Assembly: GCA_001599595.1 (NCBI GenBank)
Contig: BCHH01000001.1
Location: forward strand, 2,513,837 to 2,577,836
Reading direction: 5' to 3'
From: Beverwykella pulmonaria
Taxonomy: Eukaryota > Ascomycota > Dothideomycetes > Pleosporales > Melanommataceae
DNA: 64,000 nucleotides
The notes beneath the pieces were generated by a model. The model was not told the origin of the DNA and made no database searches. It was given only the letters and a program-made list of their open reading frames with translations. A program made the translations under genes and the position numbers. This document shows, piece after piece, positions 1 through 8,969 of this stretch (the stretch's first letter is position 1; the number at the start of each line of letters is the position of its first letter).

Positions 1-389
1 CAGATCTTGGCGAGCTCGAGGTGTTGATGAATTTGAACAGCGAGTGACCTGACGTTCCAGATCTCAAACACACACTAACCCCTTTACGGCAAGTGCCAAC
101 TGCCGTTCCTTATCTCGTCGGACCCCGTTGCTTTTCCCTTGCTTATCGGCGCCTCTGGCAACCTACACCTCATCAACACCATCTTTCCTACCCCGAGACA
201 ACCTGGATCACCATCGCCGCCAGTGATTGCGCCTGCCTCCGTTCTTATTTCAAAACAAGAGTACTTGGCGACGCATCGCCAAGAACTGTCCGCCCCACTT
301 ATCCTCGCGTATTCTTCCAGTTCCAGTGTCACGTCACGCTAGACAAAGTTTCTGTTACCTAAACCTGTGCGAGCATTCGTATTGGATAT
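1..389. other. upstream region of the TRP channel gene
   Basis: No convincing gene is seen. The short open frames here lack start context and protein-like composition. The stretch probably holds the promoter and 5' leader of the channel gene that starts at 390. Confidence 0.4.
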
Positions 390-2775
390 ATGTCTAGTCC
401 AACCTCCAACCCTAACGGGAACGGTCATTCCACCGGTACCTCCAATTTCAGAAGCACATTTCCCTCCAACCTCAACCTCAACTTCAACCCCAACTCTAAC
501 TCTAATGCCGCCAACGCCAATACCAATGCCAACGCTGCTGGAGACGGGAGCGCGCCTCCCAAGAGAAAGCAATCCTCCCAGCACATCCGACTCCCGGACC
601 AGTTGACTAGGCCTCATTTGACGGCGAACCATCGTAGTCTGAGTGATGCGTTGAGGGCTGTGAGAAGTAGAGAAGAGCAGGAGACGTTGCTAAGTGCCGA
701 TGAAGAGCTTGTGGATCCGGACGGATGTGTGAGGGAGGGTGGGGGCGTTACAGGGCCGAGGGAGGTCTTTTGTCGTGATCCACATCAAGAACTGATGGTC
801 TATTATACAATTCATCGGTGAGTCAATGGTTTGATTATTCTATGGCCAGATGTGGAGCTGTCTAGGAACAGTATCAACATGGAGAATCCAGATGGCTAAT
901 GCAGATGCAGAATACGGAGAATTGTATTGGCTAGTATTGACGATCCATACACCTTAGACCAGCTGAAGGAACCTCGTATGAATGTTTTGGTAGTCAAGCC
1001 CCTAGTAGACCGACTCTTCGATGAGGACGATGTCTCGATTGGTATGTGTAGGTTTCAATGTGCTCAAACATCCTGCTAAAAATTCAGTCTACTGTCTTCT
1101 GGTCAACCGTATGCAGTTCTTACGCGAGCAGCATTTCCAGCATCATCACCAAACGGTGAATCTAACACGAGCCAACCTCTGCGAACTAGTTGCAATGAAG
1201 ATTTTACGGAGACACGACGAAGAAAGCACTGGACGGCCTGGCCTGCTTCTACTCGCCAACATTCTGGTCGCCCCGTTTCAACCATTTCAAAATGCGCCAG
1301 CTGATATCTGTCCTGAGAGACACAACTTGGAGTTTTTCAGCCAAGGCGGCTACGAAGGCAAAATGACCGCTTTAGAAGTTGCCATCATATCCGAAAGCAA
1401 GGCCTTTCTCAGCTGCTCGGCATGTCAGAAAATCATCGATGCAGTGTATCGCGGGAGGGTCGTCTACACCCCGGTATCGTTCATCGACATCATTCCAGAT
1501 CATTACAAGCACAAGCCAATCTCATTGTATGATCCTCGGAAGGCGCACCTGCTCAACCAATATCGGCTCATTGTGCCTCGAACGCGCAATATCATCGAAG
1601 TCGTTCAGTTCTGTATTCTTCTCAGTCTATTTTGTCTATGCATGATGAACCGCGAGAACACAGTGGTCACTACGTCCGAGCTATGGTTTATCATTTACGC
1701 TGCCGGTTGGGTGGTGGATGAATGCGCCTCGATGTTGGAACACGGATGGCAAGTGCATACGCAGAATCTTTGGGCCTTCCTTGACATTACTTTCGTCGGG
1801 ATATATACCGTCTACATGATTGCGCGTATGCGTGGTTGGAAAACAGGAAATGTAGAGGAGGCTAGACAGGCTTTGGATATCCTTGCGATGGCGGCTCCGA
1901 TACTATTCCCTCGTCTGGCTTTCAATCTACTGCCCGAGAATATGCTCTTCATCTCGCTTCGGGCCATGATGAAGGAGTTCCTCGCGTTAAGTCTCATCGC
2001 GGTGTGGTGCTTTGGTGGCTTCTTGCTAGCATTGAAGTGGCTCGGCATGGGCAACAGCAAAGTCGATTTCGAAGACTCTCCCAATCCCGTCACGATATCG
2101 AAATGGATGCTTTGGATTTGGTTTGGCCTCGACGGCACAGGTATTCAAGAAGCGCCCACGTTCCACGAGTTCTTCGGTCCGGCCTTGATGGTCATCTACG
2201 CCTTCCTAGGAAACACACTCTTCCTCACCATCCTCGTCGCCATCCTGTCCAACACATTCTCAAAAATCGCCGCGGACGCTACAGCTGAGATCCAATTCCG
2301 CCGCGCAGTCATGACCTTCGAAGGCGTTAAGTCCGACGCCATCTTCGCCTACCGACCCCCTTTCAACGTCCTCGCCATTGTTTTTCTACTTCCATTAAAG
2401 TTCATCCTCACCCCACGTTGGTTCCATAAAATTAACATCACACTTGTACGGATCCTTAACGCGCCTATCCTCCTTATTATCGCACTCTACGAGCGCAAAT
2501 ACCTCTGGAAACCCGCTCGGCGTCCGCATACACTGGGCCCTACCAAGCGTTCTAAATGGGACTTCAGCTGGAACAAATTCTCTGTTCATGCAGACCTGCA
2601 GGCTGTGTTCGATGAGGAGCCCCCGCAAGAGATTATCGACAAGATTGATGAAGAGGACGATGTGGATCAGGACGTGTTTGAGAATAGTTTTGGCGGGGTG
2701 AGGAGTAGGAGTATGAGTCCCGGGAGTGTACAGCAGCCCAGAAGGAGGAGGCTGAGCAGTGTATGGCAGGGCTGA
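390..2775 (+). CDS. YVC1: vacuolar TRP-type cation channel (YVC1/TRPY family)
   Basis: Probable vacuolar-membrane cation channel that releases stored calcium, as known for the fungal TRPY family. Three exons (390-817, 911-1041, 1088-2775) give 748 aa; both introns are GT-AG (93 and 46 nt) and the frame is preserved. The N-terminus is low-complexity and Asn-rich. After the second junction comes SIVYCLLVNR, conserved in fungal Yvc1 proteins. Several hydrophobic segments follow, including IIEVVQFCILLSLFCLCMM, and a pore-side stretch WMLWIWFGLDGTG. An acidic run (DEEDDVDQDVFE) near the C-terminus resembles the acidic calcium-sensing patch of yeast Yvc1. The start at 390 is the first ATG in frame with the conserved region. 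The family call is firm; the vacuolar location and calcium role come from family knowledge. Confidence 0.9.
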
Positions 2776-3160
2776 TATGGATGAGTGATATTTGAGTTTT
2801 TGGATTGACAGCGACAGGTTCTTTCGATGATTGATTGAGAGATATGGCTATTTTTTCATAAGCGGGGGATATACCCTAAATTTAACTTGGATTGGTCGCT
2901 GCACCCAACATTGTTATATTTCTTTACTTTCACCTACCATTCATGATTTCGAATGTTCTCCGTTCCGTTATCTGGCCGTAGCAAAATTCTGGTGGCAGAT
3001 ACAGTACTAGGACAAAAGTCTGTTCCCGCGACTTTCGGGGCCGGAAAATCCTCAAACTGATCCCTCTACTTTTAAGTATGGAAACACCGATAGAGATTGT
3101 ATTTGTATGAGACTTGCTGCTCTAATTGATAAACGAAGTCCCTCTAGAGTTTAGTATTTA
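2776..3160. other. 3' flank, no gene seen
   Basis: AT-rich sequence downstream of the channel gene with no supported coding region. It leads directly into the Tc1/mariner relic. Confidence 0.4.
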
Positions 3161-3164
3161 GTTT

Positions 3165-3660
3165 GCCAGCCCTTTGCTTGTCGTACTGCCTCTCATCTCC
3201 TTAACATGAAGCTGCGTATGAGTTGAACTAGGTATCGCCCTCCGCGCTTCCCAATCGACCTCGCTCTTGCCTATAGTAATTAACTCTGGGTGTATTTTAA
3301 GGACGCACGTTTTGAGAGTCTACTAAATGTGCTCTGTAGGGTTTAAATTAGGCGAGTAGGGAGGCCACTCTATAGTCTAAATCCTGTGGGTTTCAAGAAA
3401 GTCAACTACCTGTTTGGAGGAGTGTATTAGCGCGTCGTCTTGCATGAGGATTTACCCAAGCATATAATTTGGAAGGAGCCCTTTTCTAGGGTGTTGCAAT
3501 AGCTTACGCCTGTGGATCGCGTTCTATGATGATTAATTCACTCCTTCCTACCCGCCTGTTTGGTCATAACTATATTGCCCCCCACAACATCTAAGAGATC
3601 TACTTTGCAGTAGGCTTAGGAGTAATTGTCTTGGCATTGTATTTCTTGTGTAGGAACTAG
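3165..3660 (-). pseudogene. Tc1/mariner transposase relic (DDE region)
   Basis: Reverse-strand translation gives fragments of a Tc1/mariner catalytic domain in order: LMQDDALIHSSKQVVDFLE, IEWPPYSPNLNP, LKIHPELITIGKSEVDWE. The first matches the family block usually reading MQDNAPIH, here with the Asn replaced. Several in-frame stops interrupt it, e.g. after ETHRI and in the EH-W block. No terminal inverted repeats were identified. The changes are compatible with C-to-T and G-to-A decay (RIP). It lies just upstream of a broken BTB gene. The 5' end (helix-turn-helix) was not recognised, so the relic may extend to about 3780. Confidence 0.75.
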
Positions 3661-3918
3661 AAACACCACTTAGCCTATTGCCTAGTACCCCTCTGCACAG
3701 AGCACTTAACAACTCTCCTGTGCCATCTGAAATTGTGGTTCTCCCTAACAAACATAAGGCGCAATTCCGCGTACCCTACATTAATTTTTGGCCTCTTTTC
3801 ACAACAGTGATTTGTGATGCCTTGTTTCTTAAGTATATGGGCGATAGCGCGTTGGTGGGGGTGGGGGTTCGTTCAGCTGCTGAAATATGTCGCTGCTACT
3901 GAGAATGAGGGGGAAATG

Positions 3919-4316
3919 AAGTGTGGTCAGAAGAACCTCAAGGCCATTTTGAGCGATAGTAGTGACAGCAGCGACAGAGACATCGACAACATCAATAGAG
4001 ACAACCAGAATGAGGAGTTCACCAAGTTATACAAAACTTACGTTCTGAGCGACAAACTTCAAGGCATCATTGACGCATTCGTCAAAGGGACCAATGAGAT
4101 ACGAAGGGGCGGCTACATTCTTCCACGTTTGATGAGATCCGTATCACCTACGATGGAACACTACAACCGAGCCCTATGAGGACACTGCTGATCAATCATT
4201 ACGTCTTTAATGGAGGTTGTGCTGATATACACAATGGCAATCGGGACGAGCTTCCGAAAGACTTCGTACTCGATGCCCTAGTCGTGATGTTTAATACCCG
4301 AACCCGTCCAAACTAA
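3919..4316 (+). pseudogene. BTB/POZ domain protein, 3' part, frameshifted
   Basis: Two frames together give the C-terminal part of a fungal BTB/POZ protein. The first has FTKLYKTYVLSDKLQ and IIDAFVKGTNEIRRGG, as in the helices after the BTB core. A one-base frameshift near 4129 then leads into DEIRITYDGTLQPSPMR and LLINHYVFNGGCADIHNG, ending FVLDALVVMFNTRTRPN at 4316. The same blocks occur in the intact BTB gene at 15116. The N-terminal BTB core is not visible; an acidic Ser/Asp-rich stretch and the transposon relic lie where it should be. The gene is therefore truncated and frameshifted, unless the frameshift is a sequencing error. BTB proteins usually mediate protein interaction; no specific role can be inferred. 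Confidence 0.65.
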
Positions 4317-5713
4317 AAATTAACAGCGACCATAGCCATGGCTACCACGAAGAGACGAAAAAAAAAATGATGGACCAGAATCGCTCATTGTCCGTCCGTA
4401 AATAAAGAAAAAACCTTGACTGGAAGCCCGCGACTGGCTGCAATTGCATGTATATTACTGTCATTCTCAAATCGTTCGAAGGTTCACTGACTGGAGATAG
4501 ACAAGATTCACTAAGTTGGATTACGGCTATAATCTAGAACTCGATCTACATTCTCAAGATTGAATATTTGATGGTATGACGTAGTGATGGTTCACGGATG
4601 GAAGGAATCACAATCTGGCACTATGATATACACGGGTGGTCATAAATAGAAAATCATTGAATTCTCTCAACCAAAAATGGGCGGAAAGGACACTGTGGTG
4701 TTTATTAAGGCCTCCTTGTCCAATAGTAGATCTCATGAAGAAGTACAGTTTAGAACTTCTTGCTCTCTATGCAGTACTTATGACCGTTTATCCAGCACAT
4801 TTACTCCCTAAACGATATCGCGAAGCTTCTGCACTCAAACAGCTCATGCCTAAACGGCAAATATCACAAAAAACTAGCGTTACTGTTGAAAAAGCATAGA
4901 GAAATATGCAAGCCGATCTATCACAAAACCCACGTTTAGCTTCTTCGTTCTCAGAAATAACGGAATCGCGTATCTAGAAAATGCGCCTGTTGCTAAAGTC
5001 TTAACGCAGTCATTATTTTTTATTGCGGTAGCTGCATTGGCATTGGATTTCGAGGAATAGTGGCTTTATACAATATCATTGGCCTGAGCAAGGTGTGGTA
5101 GTTGGGTTTTGGAAAAAAAACAAGGCTGTATTCGGGGCGTAGGTTCGAAGTGGGCTCACGTGACTGCTATCTTGATGAGGTTCTTAAGCTGCCGTGAGCG
5201 TCAATCGTAAGCCAGCTGTTTGGCCGAGCGCAAGCGTGATAACTATCTACAAACAAGCAAAAACAGAGAATTATGGGATGGTGGGCGGGATCGCAGAATT
5301 GTACAATCTGGAGCCGAGTTGATTGCTTGATGAGGTTGCTGATAGTTGAAGGTTGAGGCTCCGAGGCATCCTGAGATCGACTTTGGAACTCTGCTGAGAA
5401 GCTTGGTGGCCTAACCAAATATAGAACAAAACATGATTTGTGAATGCCGATCGTCACATGACGCGCTTACTTTTCGGAAGTGCTCTAGAGCGATGACTTC
5501 CAACCTCTCCTAAGGCGACTACAACGTAGCAGCAAACCACCACTTACATTTTTCTTCTTTATCTCGGCCTCTCATCACATCCACGATTTTTACAGCATTC
5601 GTCTCATCTGAACTGTTCATTCTCGGTTATCACGGTCTTGTCATCTAGGACCGAGATTTGTCATCGCCACATCTTTTTGTGTTACGCCTAACTTACATTA
5701 ATATTTCTTCAAT
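4317..5713. other. AT-rich intergenic region, no supported gene
   Basis: No recognisable gene. A 56-codon open stretch ending at 5060 has no ATG. A TCACGTGA palindrome at 5156-5163 is a possible bHLH (Cbf1-type) site. The last 200 bp form the pyrimidine-rich promoter and leader of the dioxygenase gene. Confidence 0.4.
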
Positions 5714-6902
5714 ATGGCGACAAACGGATCGAATGCTAAAGCTCATCACGAAGTCCCCATCGTCGACGTCTCGCCCTTTACCTCCAACGGAGACTACGAG
5801 TCTCGCAACAAGGCAGCACAAGATCTCGCTGAAAAGGGACATGTCAACGGCTGCATTGGCATCACCGGTCATGGCGTATCACCGGAATTACTCACAGAAG
5901 CCTTTGTAGTAGCAAAGAAGCTTTTCGACCTTCCATATGAAGAGAAGATGAAAGCTCCGCATCCCGATGGACCTACGCCTCATCGTGGGTATTCTGGGAT
6001 CGGTCGGGAGAGAGCTGCTGCGAAGACGGAGAAGGAGGACTGGTATGATTTGAAGGGTGAGGAGAAGATTACCGACTACAAGGCACCACTCCTTCTCCTT
6101 TTCCCTAGTGTTATTGCTAATTTGACAAAAAGGAGAGCTACGAAATCGGCAGCGAGGAGAACGAAGTCCAGTACAACATTTGGCTGCCCGAAGACGTTTT
6201 CCCGGGCTTCCGTGAGTTCACCACCAAGCTCTACTGGGAGCTAAATAAGACGGCGATGTTCATTCTTGATGCGTTGATTCTCAGTCTTGAACTTACGGAA
6301 GACGAGGCGACGAGCGTAAGAGCGTTGCACTCGGGTCATGATAATCAATTGAGGCTTCTTCATTATCCACCTATTGAGTCGAAGAGGCTGGAAGATCAGT
6401 ATGCCTCAAGGTTAGGCGCTCATACAGACTGGAGGTCAGTTATGGTTTCCTAATTGTTTATTATTGATAGATCATTGACAGGAGGAATAGCGCTTTCACT
6501 CTTCTCTTCCAAGATACGCACGGCGGTCTTCAATTCCTCGACCGTGCTAGTGGAGAATTCATTGACGCAGCACCGAAAGAAGGCGTGTTGTACATGAACA
6601 TCGGCGACATGTTTCAGCGCATCTCGAACGGTAAGAAGAGTAGCCTCACAATTATTCTATAGCAAATTCTTTACTGACATGTCCGAATCATAGGTTACTA
6701 CCACTCAGCTCTCCATCGCGTGGTCGTCAAAGATGCGGGAGCAGCGCGCTACTCGATCCCTTATTTCGTGCCGCCGGATTCACACGGAATCATTGAACCG
6801 CAGTCTTCGAGAATTGCGAAAGATGGGAATAGCATGTATGAGCCGGTGACATTTGAGGAGTATTCAGAGCAGATGTTCCGCACTACTAATGTGTATGATT
6901 AA
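5714..6902 (+). CDS. 2-oxoglutarate/Fe(II)-dependent dioxygenase
   Basis: Member of the isopenicillin-N-synthase-like 2OG-Fe(II) oxygenases, enzymes that couple decarboxylation of 2-oxoglutarate to substrate oxidation. Four exons (5714-6082, 6133-6434, 6491-6630, 6694-6902) give 339 aa. The N-terminal DIOX_N region has VPIVDVSPF and ITGHGV. The iron ligands are visible: H220 and D222 in GAHTDW, and H278 in HSALHRV. The 2-oxoglutarate-binding pair is R289/S291 in ARYSIPYF. Intron 1 must be GC-AG (6083-6132, branch TGCTAAT) to reach the conserved ESYEIGSEEN block; no GT donor keeps the frame. The substrate is unknown. It is not next to a P450 or transporter, so membership in a biosynthetic cluster is not supported. 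Confidence 0.9.
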
Positions 6903-7973
6903 GCTTATGAGCTTTGAATAGGCAGTAATAGGTTAATCCTCTAATTTTCAAAATTTAGCGTACTAGGACGGCCTTTATTATCTCCTAGTTCAGCTCTGAC
7001 GAAACGAGAAGTCTGCGAAATACATTTTCATCAAGATCATGCTTCTGTCTCTGACTTGCGTGAAGATTATTTATAAGGCCACGCAAGAACTAGATCCTAC
7101 ATGGCGGTATCTAATTACTCTTTATGTTGATCTTCTGGCGGGGGGCCTAGGTGGAAGAAATAGGATACTACAATTGCACCAGAAGAGTTTCGGGTCTATC
7201 TTTTGTATGAGATGATTCTGAGGGGACCATGGTGTTTGAAAGACGAGCACAAGACTCATTCTTTCTTTACATTCAACGCAATTTATGAGTCATCCTAGCA
7301 TTGCATCCCCTCCTCTAGTTAAGACGATATAATAAGTTTTTCGAGTCTATCTCGTGTGACCAAACGCTCTCTCACCCACTTAGCTTCACATTGAGTCGCT
7401 CGAACTCCACTCGAAGACTATCCACTCCAAACGCAAAATTTTCATCCGATATTACGCCAAGCCTGATAAGGAGTCCACGTTGCTATTGCAATGTCTCAAG
7501 AAGGTCCCAGCGGAATTCAGTGAGATTTAATTAGTTCTACTAAGGAAGAGCGGTTGCTAATCTTGTCGAGAGAGGAATTTCGAACTCTAGAACCATATGG
7601 AGAAGATGCCCGAGGGAAGGGTGAAGCTGGTGCAAGCCACTGAGTACGGATATGGACTTTGCGCAGCCCAACTTCCTAGACTGGATGCACGGGCTGACAC
7701 CAGCTAATACACAATACGGAATCATGAGGGAGTTCAATCGCACTTGGGACAACGAATGGACATTCAATGATGGTGTGGTCTCGTCTGATGCGAAACAAAA
7801 TGACTAACCTTTATAAATCTCAGCGTCAAAACGCGGTCAAGAATTTTCCCATGTATTGAAAATCTACTAAGCCCCTACTTGGTAATTTCTGGCGCTAAGA
7901 CCATGAGATTTCTTTGCTCCTATGTGTTTTTTGGGTGAAGACATTGACACCAGACAGAAAATGAACGGTATCA
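6903..7973. other. AT-rich intergenic region, no supported gene
   Basis: No gene recognised. A short ATG frame at 7652-7807 (51 codons) has a plausible composition but no identifiable homology or partner exons. Confidence 0.35.
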
Positions 7974-8099
7974 AAAGCAAGATCCACAAGTCCTAAAGCA
8001 AGATCCACAAGTCCTAAAGCAAGATCCACAAGTCCTAAAGCAAGATCCACAAGTCCTAAAGCAAGATCCACAAGTCCTAAAGCAAGATCCACAAGTCCT
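7974..8099. repeat. 21-bp minisatellite, six perfect copies
   Basis: Six identical head-to-tail copies of a 21-bp unit that starts AAAGCAAGATCC and ends ACAAGTCCT, with a partial seventh (AAAG) after it. The array abuts the 3' end of the cysteine-rich gene: the stop codon of that gene (TAG on the minus strand, 8098-8100) is formed by the last unit. In another minus-strand frame the array stays open and encodes LVDLALG heptads. Confidence 0.95.
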
Positions 8100-8633
8100 A
8101 AAGCCGATCATCATAATACCTCAAAGGTACCTGCGCCGCATTCCTATCATCCTCCACCCACCTCTTTATCTCCTCCACTTCTTCCTCTGACATCGACATC
8201 GACGGTCCCTCCACACTTTTCCCCTCAGGCCAAAACTCATCACAAACACCCTTATCACAAAAACAAACTCCACCCATCTGTTCTTTCGTGCCACCGGGAA
8301 CACTGCAAAACCCTATCGCGCCTTGGTCACACCCCAAAATGTGGTTTACCTCTTCGTAAGGAAACACCGCGCCTTTACGCGCACAAGTCTGCGTGGCACC
8401 CCCGCAGCACGTGTATGGAGAGTAGTCAACCCATCCGCAGTCTGTATTTTTGGAGCAGATGCGACGCATATCGATGCCATTTTGGTACGTCGGCTCGGGC
8501 ATTGCTCTGGGGTTGGGTGAATTGGTGGTCATGGGGATGAGGGGAAGAGATATTGAGCTTACGCTGGACGGTATTTGAAGGCGTAGTATAGACCAGTAGC
8601 AAGAAGCGCCAACACCATGAGAATAGTTTTCAT
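8098..8633 (-). CDS. small secreted cysteine-rich protein (candidate effector)
   Basis: Two exons (8633-8563, 8506-8098) joined by a 56-nt GT-AG intron give 159 aa. The start at 8633 is chosen because it gives a clear signal peptide or anchor, MKTILMVLALLATGLYYAF, which longer readings lack. The rest holds ten cysteines in the pattern C, C, CC, C, C, C, CxC, C (e.g. NTDCGW, YTCCGG, GVCFCDKGVCDEF), compatible with five disulfides. An acidic tail (EEEVEEIKRWVEDD) follows. I do not recognise a named family. Small size, a secretion signal and many cysteines fit a fungal secreted effector or a protein-binding module. The stop codon comes from an adjacent minisatellite, so the C-terminus may differ between strains. 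Confidence 0.7.
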
Positions 8634-8969
8634 TATTGACGGTACGGTTGGAATGCTGGTTTTGATTTGTTGTGAGACTTAGTTTTATTGATGTAGACAC
8701 ATATGCTAGGTAGGCCCACTTCGCTAAATGAGAAATCCTTCGATATTTCGCGCCCCGTGCCAAGCATAATAAAGTATGAACTTTTCATAATGTGAATTTA
8801 CAGCAGAGGAAGCTAATGGAATGTTCAATAATCGCATCGCACTAAAAAGTCCCATTAAAGGATATTAAATAAGTGAAATTGCAAAGCAAACACCCAATCT
8901 TCTCTCACTTTCTCCACCTAGTATAATCTTGCTTCCATATCATTCTACTCTCCTTCCAACATCCGACAT
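8634..8969. other. intergenic region between cysteine-rich gene and terpene synthase
   Basis: Both neighbours are on the minus strand, so this holds the promoter of the cysteine-rich gene and the terpene synthase 3' end. No other feature is seen. Confidence 0.4.

Noticed and set aside
4890..5060. 56-codon open stretch ending LALDFEE
   Set aside because: Plausible composition but no ATG, no splice partners and no similarity I recognise.
7652..7807. 51-codon ATG frame starting MDFAQPNFLDWMHG
   Set aside because: Protein-like, but too short and isolated to support as a gene; no exons or homology found.
7974..8099. CRISPR-like array
   Set aside because: Direct repeats without spacers, in a eukaryotic context.
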